Shown: positions 23,279 to 33,293, numbered from the stretch's first letter. The stretch is DNA of 64,000 nt from Stieleria maiorica (GCF_008035925.1 NZ_CP036264.1:2972443-3036442); one strand, 5' to 3'. Program-made: numbers and translations. The notes: generated by a model not told the origin, from the letters alone.

Positions 23279-24736
23279 TCAGCCAATGATGTCGTGGATC
23301 ACGTGGCCTTTGACGTCGGTCAATCGCATGTCACGGCCGCCGAAGCGGAACGTGGATCGGGTGTGGTCGACGCCCATCAGGTGCAACATCGTGGCGTGCA
23401 GGTCGTGGATTTCGACCCGGTTTTCGATCGCCTTGTAACCGAATTCGTCGGTCGCGCCGTAGGTGGTTCCGCGTTTGACGCCGCCGCCGGCCATCCAGAT
23501 CGAGAAACCGAACTGGTTGTGATCGCGGCCGTCTTTGCCTTGGGCGAACGGCGTGCGTCCGAATTCACCCGCCCAGACCACCAGGGTTTCATCCAGCATG
23601 CCTCGCTGGCGAAGGTCTTTCAGCAGCGCGGCGATGGGTTGATCGACCGCCCGGGCGTTGTTCTCGTGCCCCTGTTTCAGATTGCCGTGTTGATCCCAGC
23701 GGTCTCCGCCGACTTGGGGGCAGGTCAGTTCGATAAACCGAACGCCGCTTTCGACCATGCGGCGAGCGATCAAACATTGGGCGGCATAAATCCGCGTCGG
23801 CTCGTATTCCGATTCCATCCCGTACATTTTCTGCACGTGCGCCGGTTCGTCGTTGATCGACATCACTTCGGGAACCGCCATTTGCATCGCGTAGGCGAGT
23901 TCATAGTTGCGGATCGCGGAATCCAGACTGTCGTGTCGGCCGAAGTGACCGGCGGCGAATCCATCCAATTGGCCGATCAGGTCCAGTTTTTCACGTTGCC
24001 GGACTGGCGACGGTTCGGTCGGGGTGATGTTGGCGACGCCACTTCCCGAGGGTTTGAACACCGACCCTTGGTAGCTGGCCGGCAGGAACCCGCTGCCGAA
24101 ACAATCCAAACCGCCCGGCGGGATCAGGCCTCCGTTGATGACGACAAACCCGGGCAGGTTTTGACACTCGCTGCCGAGTCCGTAGTTGACCCACGCGCCC
24201 ATGCTGGGGCGTCCCTGCAGCCCACTGCCGGTGTGCAAGAAGTAGTTGGCAAAGGTGTGCTCGGGGAACTCGGAAACCATCGATCGCACGACCGCCAATT
24301 CATCGACGCAGGTCGCGACGTGGGGGAACAGACTGCTGACCGGGATCCCCGAATCGCCGTGTTGTTTGAATTCCCACGGACTGCCCAGCACGGTGCCGTT
24401 GTTGTTGAACTGGGTCGGTTCGACGTCGAACAGGCTGGCGGGGTCTTTGCCGTTGAATTTGGTCAGCAGCGGTTTGGGATCGAAAGTGTCGATCTGCGAC
24501 GGTCCGCCGTCCATGTACAAGAAGATCACGTTCTTGGCGCGGACCAGGTGATGCGGTCCGTGGCCGGCTTTGCCAAGTTCATCCGAGGAAGAAGACTCGA
24601 GTGAATACGCGGCATCCTGTGCCAACCCGGCCAGGGCCACCGCGCCAAAACCGCTGGCGCAGCGACGCAGCATGTCGCGTCGCGAGGTCGGTGCGGATTG
24701 ATACCGTCGGCAATGATAGTGGGCGTGCTTGGTCAT
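23279..24736 (-). CDS. DUF1501 family secreted protein
   Basis: A 485-residue protein of the planctomycete DUF1501 family, related to alkaline phosphatase/sulfatase folds. A twin-arginine-like signal (TSRRDMLRRCASGFGAVALA) begins it. Family motifs include FLYMDGGPSQIDTFDPKP, WVNYGLGSECQNLPGF, GGDRWDQHGNLKQGH and WAGEFGRTPFAQGKDGRDHN. The ATG at 24736 overlaps the stop of the PSD1/DUF1549 gene upstream (ATGA). These two genes occur as a pair throughout planctomycetes. They are believed to act together at the cell surface in polymer breakdown or oxidation, but the reaction is not established. Confidence 0.92.
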   Translation of the reverse strand: MTKHAHYHCRRYQSAPTSRRDMLRRCASGFGAVALAGLAQDAAYSLESSSSDELGKAGHGPHHLVRAKNVIFLYMDGGPSQIDTFDPKPLLTKFNGKDPASLFDVEPTQFNNNGTVLGSPWEFKQHGDSGIPVSSLFPHVATCVDELAVVRSMVSEFPEHTFANYFLHTGSGLQGRPSMGAWVNYGLGSECQNLPGFVVINGGLIPPGGLDCFGSGFLPASYQGSVFKPSGSGVANITPTEPSPVRQREKLDLIGQLDGFAAGHFGRHDSLDSAIRNYELAYAMQMAVPEVMSINDEPAHVQKMYGMESEYEPTRIYAAQCLIARRMVESGVRFIELTCPQVGGDRWDQHGNLKQGHENNARAVDQPIAALLKDLRQRGMLDETLVVWAGEFGRTPFAQGKDGRDHNQFGFSIWMAGGGVKRGTTYGATDEFGYKAIENRVEIHDLHATMLHLMGVDHTRSTFRFGGRDMRLTDVKGHVIHDIIG

Positions 24737-27700
24737 CGCAGAAAAATAAACTCCTTGGTGTTGATCAGCGCGTGGGCAAAATCGCTCCACAAACCGACAT
24801 CGTCCGGTCCGACCTTGCGGGCGTCTTGTTGGGTCTTGAAGAACGCGTCGGCGACGGCCAACTCTTGATCGGTCGGTTGTCTCGCAAACGCCGACTGGTA
24901 CATCCAGCGGATCCGTGGCCCACTTTGCGAATGCAATGCGACGGCACGCCCGGCCCACTTGCCGGCCAGATCGACCACCAACGGATCGTTCATCAGAATC
25001 AGCGCCTGGGCGGGAACGTTGGACACATTCCGCCGTCCCATTGTGCTGAAGGGAACGGGGGTATCGAAGGTCAACATGAACGGCGAGAGGAAGTTGCGTC
25101 GAACGGCGGTGTAGATCGATCGTCGTCGGGCACCATCGAGCGGTCCGCTTTTTCCGGGACGGCCGCGTCCATCCATAAACGCGGTCAGGTGAATCGGAAT
25201 CGGTTCGCCGAACAGCTTCGGGTCCAATTCACCGGAGATCGACAACAACGCGTCGCGGATCACTTCACCCTCCAGACGCTTGGGCGGGCGATGGTGATAC
25301 AGCAAATTCTTCGGATCGCTGGCCACCGCGGATTCATCGGCCAGGCTGGACATTTGATAAGTCCGCGAAAGCACGATCAGACGGATCATCTGTTTCAGGC
25401 TTTGGCCGTTTTCACGAAAGCGGGTCGCCAGATGATCCAACAATTTCGGGTGCGTCGGGCGTTGGCCCAGCACCCCGAAATCATCCGTGCTGGGGACAAT
25501 GCCGCGACCGAGCAGGTAGTGCCAGATCCGATTGACGATGACGCGGGAGGTCAGTGGATTGGCGGGATCATTGATGTGTTCGGCCAGTTCCAGTCGGCCG
25601 CTTCCCGATCGGATATCCATCGGGGCGTCTCCGGAAATGGCGGTCAAAAAATGCCTCGGTTCGATCTCGCCGGGTTTGGATGAATTGCCGCGGATGTAGA
25701 CGTGTGCGTCTTCACCGCTGCCGTCCATCATCGCCATGGCCAGTCGAGACCGGTGCATGATCTGGGACTGCAACTGCGTTCGTTCTTGTTGCCACAAACG
25801 CGCGATTTCGGAAAGTTCGTTTGGCAGGAGTTCGCGGGCTTTGCCTGCCAGTTTCTCCACGCCCGCGGCGATCGACTCCTGGCGTTGTTTCAATTGATTG
25901 CGAATCTGCTTGGAGGCCCCCTGGGTGACCAGCGAGACTTCCAGTTGGGCGTTTTCATCCGGTGTGAATTCCAGATGCAGCCGGTGGCCGACGTAGCGTT
26001 TCAGATTCAGTTGCACCCAATCATCGGTCGATTTGATCGCCTTGATCGTCTCGCCGTGCAGCGGTCCGGCGACCAAACGATGCGAGTCCACGCAGGCGAC
26101 GACGTGGCCGGCACCGCGTACCAGGCAGGCGACGTTGCCGTCGGTCAAGGTGAAGGTGGGGGTGCGTAAGGTGCGACTGCTGCGTGGCAACTTGGCCAGA
26201 CGGCTTCGATCGCCCATCCCTGTTTCGCTGACCGATTCCAAACCGTTCCAAAACGGATCGCTGACCGCGGCGGCGACGGGCGCGAATTCGATCACCGGCT
26301 TGTCGTCTTTGGCGGAGACGACGGGCTGGCCGGCTTGGCGCGGTCGGTCACCGAACAGAAACCCGTCTTGATAGTACTGGTCGGTGGCGATGGATTGATA
26401 GTCAAATACGACCGCTGCCGCCAATTCATCGTCGACCGGGCCGATCGGCTCGCGCGACAAATGATGCTCGGTGAGCAACTGTTGGACCGAGTCGCGGTAC
26501 TTGGCATCGACCGCCGCCAGTCTTTCGGCAACCTTGCGATTGTGGTCGATCGATTCGAATCGGACTTGTCGATAATCACTGCCCTGCAAGAAGCCGGTCA
26601 ACGAGTAGTAGTCCGCAGTCGAGATGGCGTCGAATTTGTGATCGTGACAACGGGCACAAGAAACCGTCACGCCCAGGAAAGTTTTGGACATGACGTCGAT
26701 CATGTTGTCGAACCGATCGCTTTCGTCCTTGAGAATATCCACCGGCGAATGAACCCATTCGCCGAGAAACCAAAATCCGGTGCCTAAGATCGATTCATTG
26801 AATCCTTCGTCCGGGTTCGTTCGCGGATCGGCCAACAGGTCTCCGGCGATGTGCTCGCGAACCAATTGATCGTAGGGCACGTCGGCGTTCAGCGCGCGAA
26901 TGATGTAATCGCGGTACTGGTATGCATTGATCGCATCGTTGTCAAACTCGTGGCCGCGCGATTCGGCGTAGCGGACCAGATCCAACCAATGTCGGCCCCA
27001 GCGTTCACCGAAGTGCTGTGAATCGAGCAGTTGGTCGACGAGTCGCTCGAGTGCCTGAGGGGAGTCGTCGCTGAGAAATTGTTCGGCTTGTTCGGGTGTC
27101 GGCGGCAACCCGATCAAATCGAACGACACGCGACGCAACAGTGCCGATCGGTCGGCGTCGCCGGCCGGTTGCAAACCCACCTGTTCGAGACGGTGAAGCA
27201 CGAAATGATCCAGTGGAAGCCGTGGCCAGGTTTTGTTTTGGACCGTGGGGACCTCGAGCGAACCAACCGGTTGCCACACCCAGTGGTCTTGCGCGCGTTG
27301 CCGGAGATCGAATTCGGGCCGCGTCACCGTTTCTGCCGGGGCATCTTCTTCCGGCCAGGGAGCTCCGATTTCCACCCACCGTTCCAGCGTCGCGATGTCC
27401 TCGTCCGGCAGCTTCCCCTTGGGCGGCATCTCGTACGAATCGTAGCGCACCGCTTCGATCAACAGACTGCCATCGGCGTCGCCGGGAACAACCGCTTCAC
27501 CGGAGTCTCCGCCTTCGAGCATCGCCGCCAGACTGTCGACCCGCAGGCCTGCCTGGATGGTTTTTGATGTCGTGCTGTGACAGGAATAACAATGCTCGGC
27601 GAGCAACGGACGGACTTCTTTCTCAAAGAACTCCAACTTTTCCGTGCTCGATGCGGTGGCGTTCGGTGCTGTGCCCGTTGCGGACCCCACCAAGCAGTAG

Positions 27701-27756
27701 GTCACTAAGCCGGTGGCTAGCAGGCAGCGCCAAGCAAATTTCCGAATCGAATTCAC
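24733..27756 (-). CDS. PSD1 protein with cytochrome c, DUF1549 and DUF1553 domains
   Basis: A 1007-residue secreted protein. A signal peptide is followed by a planctomycete cytochrome c domain with the heme motif CYSCH (Cys56, Cys59, His60) and GDSGEAVVPGDADGSLL. Next come DUF1549 (from about 150, FVLHRLEQVGLQPAGDAD, LIGLPPTPEQAEQFLSD, GERWGRHWLDLVRYAESRGH) and DUF1553 at the end (RVIVNRIWHYLLGRGIVPS, DFGVLGQRPTHPKLLDHLA). A central ~150-residue beta segment binds them. GTG 27756 was chosen: GGAG lies eight bases upstream and it gives the signal peptide. It overlaps the DUF1501 gene and should transfer electrons in a shared surface complex. Confidence 0.92.
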   Translation of the reverse strand: MNSIRKFAWRCLLATGLVTYCLVGSATGTAPNATASSTEKLEFFEKEVRPLLAEHCYSCHSTTSKTIQAGLRVDSLAAMLEGGDSGEAVVPGDADGSLLIEAVRYDSYEMPPKGKLPDEDIATLERWVEIGAPWPEEDAPAETVTRPEFDLRQRAQDHWVWQPVGSLEVPTVQNKTWPRLPLDHFVLHRLEQVGLQPAGDADRSALLRRVSFDLIGLPPTPEQAEQFLSDDSPQALERLVDQLLDSQHFGERWGRHWLDLVRYAESRGHEFDNDAINAYQYRDYIIRALNADVPYDQLVREHIAGDLLADPRTNPDEGFNESILGTGFWFLGEWVHSPVDILKDESDRFDNMIDVMSKTFLGVTVSCARCHDHKFDAISTADYYSLTGFLQGSDYRQVRFESIDHNRKVAERLAAVDAKYRDSVQQLLTEHHLSREPIGPVDDELAAAVVFDYQSIATDQYYQDGFLFGDRPRQAGQPVVSAKDDKPVIEFAPVAAAVSDPFWNGLESVSETGMGDRSRLAKLPRSSRTLRTPTFTLTDGNVACLVRGAGHVVACVDSHRLVAGPLHGETIKAIKSTDDWVQLNLKRYVGHRLHLEFTPDENAQLEVSLVTQGASKQIRNQLKQRQESIAAGVEKLAGKARELLPNELSEIARLWQQERTQLQSQIMHRSRLAMAMMDGSGEDAHVYIRGNSSKPGEIEPRHFLTAISGDAPMDIRSGSGRLELAEHINDPANPLTSRVIVNRIWHYLLGRGIVPSTDDFGVLGQRPTHPKLLDHLATRFRENGQSLKQMIRLIVLSRTYQMSSLADESAVASDPKNLLYHHRPPKRLEGEVIRDALLSISGELDPKLFGEPIPIHLTAFMDGRGRPGKSGPLDGARRRSIYTAVRRNFLSPFMLTFDTPVPFSTMGRRNVSNVPAQALILMNDPLVVDLAGKWAGRAVALHSQSGPRIRWMYQSAFARQPTDQELAVADAFFKTQQDARKVGPDDVGLWSDFAHALINTKEFIFLR

Positions 27757-28145
27757 TTCATCTCCAGAATGAGCGAAATTGGGGGACGAACCAGATATTC
27801 TAGCTGAAGTTCGATGCCGCGGCTTAGGCAGGCTTTTTCCCAGACACAATGGTCTCAGGTGAAATGCCGCGGACAGGTGGGAGCCTCATTATGGCGGTTG
27901 AGAGCCGAAGCCGCGAGAGGAAACTGCGACACGCGACAGGCAATTTACGACTCTGGTCCAACTCGCGACTCAAACACAGAGGCGGTTTGGGAGTAGCCCA
28001 CCGATGGCAGGGCGAAGAGGTAGGAAGATTTTGGAGGTAGGAAAATTGGCCCGAGCGAATGGATGGTGCAACTCATCATTTTCTTACCCCGAAATCTTCC
28101 TACCCCCTTTTCCGCGATGGCTAGGAAAACCGACCGGACCACGTC
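27757..28145. other. Intergenic region with one repeat
   Basis: It contains the promoter side of the PSD1 gene and the palindromic element at 28020-28107. No gene seen. Confidence 0.5.
28020..28107. repeat. Palindromic double-unit element
   Basis: GGTAGGAAGATTTTGGA and GGTAGGAAAATTG are mirrored by CATTTTCTTACCC and GAAATCTTCCTACC. It closely matches the element at 22882. Confidence 0.74.
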
Positions 28146-28372
28146 CTACTTCCCATCCATCACGATCACCTTTGCGCCTCGGACGTGCCCGTGCTTGAGT
28201 TCCACCAGCGCCCGGTTGGCCTGTCGGAGCGTGTAGGTTTCGACTCTTGGACGGATCGGGATTTGTGCCGCGATTCCGGGCCCGGATCCGGGATCGGCAA
28301 TGAGGTGAACTCCAGCGGAGTGCGGCAATCGTCAAGCGAGACGATCCCGGGCAGCACCATCGCGTTCATCAT
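28146..28372 (-). pseudogene. Remnant of a zinc-type alcohol dehydrogenase
   Basis: The first ~30 residues (MNAMVLPG, then PLEFTSLPIPDPGP) match the start of medium-chain zinc alcohol dehydrogenases. The final stretch, in another frame, reads VETYTLRQANRALVELKHG then VRGAKVIVMDGK, the standard C-terminus of the same family. About 280 central residues including the catalytic zinc site and the Rossmann fold are gone, and the two ends are out of frame. This is a decayed gene left after an internal deletion. Confidence 0.65.
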
Positions 28373-28962
28373 GTCCATCGGTTTGTCTCCGGGGCCGCCG
28401 GTGTTGGTTCTTTTCGCACCAGCCGACAAAGTGCATCTGCCATGCCGACAGCGAGGGCGACATCGGACGGCGCCCGGCGGGGCAGGCGGTTCATCCGAGA
28501 GATGAAACGCCACGTCGAAGGTGCGAATCCGCACGAGCCGGCCTGGACCTGAGAACGCGGCGCGCGGATTCGCCCATTCTCCGCACCCTTACGGGCTTCT
28601 TGCGAGTGTCCTGCGGCCATCGAATCCACCTTTGCAGTCCGCGCGATGTCTGAACAGGTCGTCAGTCAGCTGATGAGTCGGTGTCGCTTTGGCGGTGCCT
28701 CTGGCGCCGAGATTGCCCCCCTTTACAGGCCGGAACCGTTCGCGTGAAAGAAACGCCGGCAAACGAGGGAGACCACTCAATTCGGCACAAGAGATGCTAA
28801 AAGATCCGATTGTCGACTGGATGTTCCCGCCGGGCCGGGGAATGTCGATTTGCTTTTCCTCGGTTAAAGGCGGGGCCGAGACCACCATCGCACGACGGAA
28901 CGCGCGAGCTTGTCACGGGCGTCTGGTTCGGGTCACGCCCCAACATTTGATCAGGGAATTCG
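28373..28962. other. Intergenic region, no recognised gene
   Basis: About 590 bp upstream of the DHODH-like gene. Reading frames exist on both strands but none has a recognisable domain. It may hold further decayed sequence next to the dehydrogenase remnant. Confidence 0.4.
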
Positions 28963-30027
28963 ATGAGTATCGACCTAAGCACCAACTTTGGCGGCTTACA
29001 TCTTCAAGCTCCGATCGTGGTGGGCTCTTGTCCGATGACGGCGGAGGAACCGAGCCAAGTCGCCTTCGTTTCAGCCGGCGCGGGGGCGATCGTGTTGCCT
29101 TCGCTTTTCCAAGAGCAGGTGTTGTTGTGGAACGATCGCAAAGGGGTCGCGTTTTCGCCCCAGGAACAGGCTTTGCTCAAACGCAGTCGACGGGTTCCGG
29201 TGGAGAACGCCGGATTGGATGCAGAGTCGTACTTGGGAATGGTCACCCGCGCCACATCGCAGCTCTCGATTCCGGTGATCGCCAGCTTGAACGGTGAAAG
29301 CGGAGGCAACTGGTTGGATTTTGCTAAGGAAGTTGAACAGGCCGGTGCGTCGGCAATCGAGTTGTGTCTGCAGCCGCCGCCGCCGAGTGTGTATGGCACG
29401 GCGCGCGAGGTGGAAGATGCGGTCGTCGACGTGGTGACCAAAATCGATCACGCGATCAAGATTCCGCTGTTCGTCAAATTGCATCGCAGCTACACCCGCC
29501 TCAGCCAACTCTCGTGCCGGTTGCTCTCGGGCGCTCAGGGGTTGATTCTGTTCGGACGACTGCCCGACACGGATATTTCTCTGGACACGTTCCAGTTGAA
29601 ATCGGAATGGACACTGACCGAACCGGGAACGGTCACCAAGATCATCGGGCCGGTCATGCAAGTCCACAGCTACTGCCCCGGCATGCCGCTGGCCGCATGC
29701 GGCGGTATCGGGACCAGCATTGATGTCGTGAAAGCCTTGTTGGCCGGCGCCGACGTCGCGATGGTCACTTCGGCGGTCTGTCGCGAAGGCCCGACGGTGG
29801 TGCGAACTCTGGTCGATGGGCTACGAAATTTCCTGGAACGTCGTCACATGAAATCGCTGGACGACCTGTTCGAAAAGCGACCGCTGGAATTCGACTCCGA
29901 AGCCCAACGCAACGATTACCTGAAAGGGCTGACGGCGCGATTCGATCCCGCCGAAGTCCGCCGTAAAGTCTCGCACTTGCACGGCGATCGCTGGGGTCAT
30001 CCGACCAGCGATGCCTTGGAAGGCTGA
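28963..30027 (+). CDS. Dihydroorotate dehydrogenase-like flavoprotein
   Basis: A 354-residue TIM-barrel protein of the DHODH-like family often found beside ferredoxin oxidoreductases. It starts MSIDLSTNFGGLHLQAPIVV. FMN-binding elements include SIPVIASLNGESGG, IPLFVKLHRSYT and the phosphate-binding ACGGIGTSIDVVKALLAGA. The usual orotate-binding residues are not clearly present, so it may act on another substrate with FMN as cofactor. ATG 28963 begins the conserved N-terminus. Neighbours do not belong to pyrimidine synthesis, which supports a role outside that pathway. Confidence 0.82.
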   Translation: MSIDLSTNFGGLHLQAPIVVGSCPMTAEEPSQVAFVSAGAGAIVLPSLFQEQVLLWNDRKGVAFSPQEQALLKRSRRVPVENAGLDAESYLGMVTRATSQLSIPVIASLNGESGGNWLDFAKEVEQAGASAIELCLQPPPPSVYGTAREVEDAVVDVVTKIDHAIKIPLFVKLHRSYTRLSQLSCRLLSGAQGLILFGRLPDTDISLDTFQLKSEWTLTEPGTVTKIIGPVMQVHSYCPGMPLAACGGIGTSIDVVKALLAGADVAMVTSAVCREGPTVVRTLVDGLRNFLERRHMKSLDDLFEKRPLEFDSEAQRNDYLKGLTARFDPAEVRRKVSHLHGDRWGHPTSDALEG

Positions 30028-30097
30028 CGTCGTGCTTGTCTAAATAACGCAAGTGTCGTCTCAGGTATCGGCAACACATGCCAGCGGGAAGCGTCAT

Positions 30098-30222
30098 GGG
30101 CTGTCGATTTAATCGCAACCGAAACAAGAGTGAGCCGATGGCGCTAGCCACGGGCCTCGAAGGGCGATGCTGGCACCACTAGGCCCGCGGCTAGCGCCGT
30201 CGGCTCACTAAATCGACAGCCC
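30098..30222. repeat. Nested inverted repeat
   Basis: Outer arms GGGCTGTCGATTTA and TAAATCGACAGCCC, inner arms GTGAGCCGATGGCGCTAGCC and GGCTAGCGCCGTCGGCTCAC. The stretch ATGCCAGCGGGAAGCGTCA just before it recurs at 38692. Confidence 0.72.
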
Positions 30223-30263
30223 GGTCAGCGAGCGGCCCGACGATCATTGCGCGCACGTCTCGT

Positions 30264-31433
30264 TCATTCATTGGAAACGAATTGGATCAACAACGCCGAA
30301 AGCACTTGAGCGTAGACCTGGTGCCCGAAGTCGTTGGGATGGTTGACGCCGTTGCCGGTCAGGTCCGCGTCCTTCTTGCGTTTCATCATTTCGATCCAGA
30401 CGCTGGTCATATCGGCCAACGCGATGCCGGGCCCGCAAAGCGACGCCAATTGGTCGCGGTATTTCGGCAACACGTCATGGTTTAACCGCACCCAGTCCCG
30501 GTTGCCGGTCATCGGAGCGATCAAAATGAATTCTGCTTCGGGGCACGTGTCTCGCGTTTGCCGAACCATCTGGGCCGTGTTCTGACCGAACTCCTCCGCC
30601 GAACGTCCCGCGGAATCGTTCATGCCAAAGGCCAGGATCACCAGGTCGGGATCGTGTGGCGTGACCTGGTCGATCATTGAGATGCCCCACGGGGTCGACT
30701 GTCCGCCGACCGACAGATTGGTCAACGTGACTTCGGTTTGATAGTGCCGCCGCAGATGCTCGACAAGTAGGTCTTGGTATGCGGGTTGAAACGGTGCCCC
30801 GCCTCCCCAAAGTGATGCGTTGCAACCGGTCGAAATACTGTCCCCGAGCAACACGATCGAAAGCGGCTTTTGGCGACGCAGCTTTTCAAGCGTCCTGGGA
30901 AGCGAATCGGGATTGAATGCGGGGATCGACGGCGGCCAAGAGGCGTCCGCTTTCTTGTATGTCACGTGCGTTTGCATCCGGTGGTATTCCAGGTTTGCGC
31001 CGAACAGGATCTCCCCATTCCCGTCGCGATGCGTCAGCCGATGTTTCTGCGAATTCGCCGGTCTCCGCAGGTCCGACGGCGGTGTCGTGACCACGCGTGA
31101 ACCGGCGGGGATGACGATCGGGCGACTGCCGGGAGTGAATTGATAGTCCACGCCCTGTTGATACGTGATGTCGCCCGAGGAACTTCGCATCGTCAGAATC
31201 TCGTCAATCGGAAACAACAGTGTTCCGCGTGCTTCGCCCGATTCGGGATCACGTACGAACAACACCGGTTCCTGCTCCACGACGTCGCTGAGCCAAAACG
31301 GCCGCAGTTGATCGGCAGAGTACTGCCAAGTGGCCGTGTCCGTCGCAGGTTGCTGGGCTCGCGTAACAATGGCTTGCGAAACAAATCCCGCGAGAAACAG
31401 TGTGTAGACGAGATAGACTGAACGGAGCGACAT
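30264..31433 (-). CDS. Secreted SGNH/GDSL hydrolase
   Basis: A 389-residue protein with a signal peptide (LVYTLFLAGFVSQAIVTRA). The N-terminal ~160 residues form a beta domain seen in planctomycete carbohydrate esterases. The SGNH domain follows: block I VLLGDSISTG (nucleophile Ser), block II SVGGQS (Gly), block III AFGMNDS (Asn), block V NGVNHPNDFGH (Asp and His). It likely removes acetyl or similar esters from polysaccharides outside the cytoplasm. The start is only 16 bases from the divergent M14 frame's first ATG, so the two genes share a short promoter region. Confidence 0.87.
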   Translation of the reverse strand: MSLRSVYLVYTLFLAGFVSQAIVTRAQQPATDTATWQYSADQLRPFWLSDVVEQEPVLFVRDPESGEARGTLLFPIDEILTMRSSSGDITYQQGVDYQFTPGSRPIVIPAGSRVVTTPPSDLRRPANSQKHRLTHRDGNGEILFGANLEYHRMQTHVTYKKADASWPPSIPAFNPDSLPRTLEKLRRQKPLSIVLLGDSISTGCNASLWGGGAPFQPAYQDLLVEHLRRHYQTEVTLTNLSVGGQSTPWGISMIDQVTPHDPDLVILAFGMNDSAGRSAEEFGQNTAQMVRQTRDTCPEAEFILIAPMTGNRDWVRLNHDVLPKYRDQLASLCGPGIALADMTSVWIEMMKRKKDADLTGNGVNHPNDFGHQVYAQVLSALLIQFVSNE

Positions 31434-31481
31434 TGAATTGATGAAGGTATGTGGGGACGGACAGGTTGCAGGAACACCAGG

Positions 31482-33122
31482 ATGATGCGTCCTTTATACT
31501 TCGTCCCGCCGCCAACCATCCACCAACTCGGTCGAGGCATCTCCGCTTTGCAAAAAACACGATCGGATCGTCACCCGGCAGGTCAGGTCTTCCTTGCCGG
31601 TTGGTTTCTCGTTCTGGCATTCGCGCTGGCCGTGGGGCCTAGCCCACCGGCGCAGGGCCAGGTCGCGACATCGGTTACGTCGCCAACCATCACCTCGGGC
31701 ACGCTCGGAGCGAAAGCGACCTGGAACACCCCGTGGTACGTCATCGACAGCGGGCATGACGGACCGACGGTATTGATTACCGGCGGCATTCACGGCAACG
31801 AACCGGCCGGGGCGCGAGCGGCCGAACAGATCCGTCATTGGCCGATCGAGCGTGGGAAACTGGTGGTCATTCCCCGAGTCAACCGGCTGGGGCTTGCAGC
31901 CGACATTCGCTGGACGCCGGAGCATCGAAACGACCGCCGGCGGCGCGATCTGAATCGCAGTTTTCCTACGGACGAGCGCGATGAAGCATTGACCGATCAG
32001 AGCGCCGCGATCTGGGATTTCGTCATGCAGCATCAGCCGGAGTGGGTGTTTGATCTACATGAAGGGTTCGACTTTCACCGCATCAATCCGAAATCGGTCG
32101 GGTCGAGTGTGATCGCGTTCCCCAGCCAACGCGACTTTGCCAAACGCATCCAACGATCCGTCAACGTGGTGATGGATCCCAAACATCCGTTCGATCTGCT
32201 GGCCCAAAACGGTCCCGTGGTGGGCAGTTTGGCTCGCGCGTGTGGCGAACAGTTGGGCGCGGCGAGTTTTATTTTCGAAACGACCTTCAAAGATCAACCG
32301 ATCTCGCTGCGGACGCGTCAACATCGACACATGGTGTCGACCGCACTATTGTCGATCGGCATGATCACCGAGGACTGTGTCGATCGATTCACACCCGCTC
32401 CGCAACGCGGCATGACCAGCGTGGCGGTGTTCGACGATTCGGGCGCGAATGAAACGAAAGTCCTCAAGGTCCTTGATGGTCGGCCGGAGTTGTCGGTGCG
32501 GTTGGTCGGCCGAGATGACATGCGCCCGTCGGTTTTGGAGCAGTTCGATGTGCTGGTGTTTCCCGGTGGTTCGGGCAGCAAGCAAGGCAACGCGATCGGG
32601 GCGCAACGTCGCGATCATGTTCGCCGATTCGTTCGTGACGGCGGAGGAATCGTGGGGATCTGCGCCGGTGCCTATCTGTGTTCGTCGCACTATGCATGGT
32701 CGCTTGACTTGATGAACGCCGCCGTGTTCAACAAGACGGTGGAGATCCCCGGCAAGGGGCGAAAGTCGATGTGGTATCGTGGACCGGCCACCGACGTTGA
32801 CGTCGAACTGACCGCTCGTGCGGCAGAGGTGCTGGGAGTTTCTGGAACAATACCGATCCGGTATCAAAACGGCCCGATCCTTTCTGCGGGTGACGACGAC
32901 TCGCTACCCGAGTTTGAACCCTGGGCCTACTTCCGCAGCGAGAACGGAATCTACGAGCCACAAAAGGACACGATGATCGGTGCCCCGGCCATCGTGTTTG
33001 CACGTTATGGTCAAGGACGCGTATTGGCAATCAGCCCCCACTTCGAAAGCACCGCGGGACAGGCCGACGTGATTCCCCTCGCCATCGCCCACGTCCGCAA
33101 ACGTTCGATTGATCCGCGGTAG
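31482..33122 (+). CDS. Fusion of an M14-type zinc carboxypeptidase and a GATase-like domain
   Basis: A 546-residue exported protein. After a signal segment (FLAGWFLVLAFALAVG) comes a succinylglutamate desuccinylase/aspartoacylase-like M14 domain: ITGGIHGNEPAGARAAEQI with zinc ligands His and Glu, RRDLNRSFPTDERD, and WVFDLHEGFDFH with the third ligand. From about residue 315 a class I glutamine-amidotransferase-like (biotin-protein-ligase N-terminal type) domain follows: DVLVFPGGSGSKQGNAIG and GGGIVGICAGAYLCSS, with the nucleophile Cys in ICAGAY. GATase-like and peptidase domains are normally separate. The start at 31482 was preferred for AGGAACACCAGG upstream; ATG 31449 is in frame too. Confidence 0.78.
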   Translation: MMRPLYFVPPPTIHQLGRGISALQKTRSDRHPAGQVFLAGWFLVLAFALAVGPSPPAQGQVATSVTSPTITSGTLGAKATWNTPWYVIDSGHDGPTVLITGGIHGNEPAGARAAEQIRHWPIERGKLVVIPRVNRLGLAADIRWTPEHRNDRRRRDLNRSFPTDERDEALTDQSAAIWDFVMQHQPEWVFDLHEGFDFHRINPKSVGSSVIAFPSQRDFAKRIQRSVNVVMDPKHPFDLLAQNGPVVGSLARACGEQLGAASFIFETTFKDQPISLRTRQHRHMVSTALLSIGMITEDCVDRFTPAPQRGMTSVAVFDDSGANETKVLKVLDGRPELSVRLVGRDDMRPSVLEQFDVLVFPGGSGSKQGNAIGAQRRDHVRRFVRDGGGIVGICAGAYLCSSHYAWSLDLMNAAVFNKTVEIPGKGRKSMWYRGPATDVDVELTARAAEVLGVSGTIPIRYQNGPILSAGDDDSLPEFEPWAYFRSENGIYEPQKDTMIGAPAIVFARYGQGRVLAISPHFESTAGQADVIPLAIAHVRKRSIDPR

Positions 33123-33140
33123 GATCGATGGTCTAGCGCA

Positions 33141-33219
33141 GGTTGGTGTTTAGCCTTTAGGCGATTCCCCCTCGCTGCATAGCAGCGACCCCGGGCGGCT
33201 AAAGCCTGAACACCAACAC
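33141..33219. repeat. Inverted repeat
   Basis: GTTGGTGTTTAGCCTTTAGG is mirrored by CGGCTAAAGCCTGAACACCAAC-like sequence. It fills most of the gap and may also act as a terminator. Confidence 0.7.
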
Positions 33220-33293
33220 GTATGGATTACAATGTCGCGGCTGCGTCTTTGCTACCTCTCCTGTTTTGCCCCACCTCCACGACCTTTTTTGCG

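Noticed and set aside
23036-25683. Long + strand frames of 522 and 360 codons
   Set aside because: Antisense shadows of the DUF1501 and PSD1 genes.
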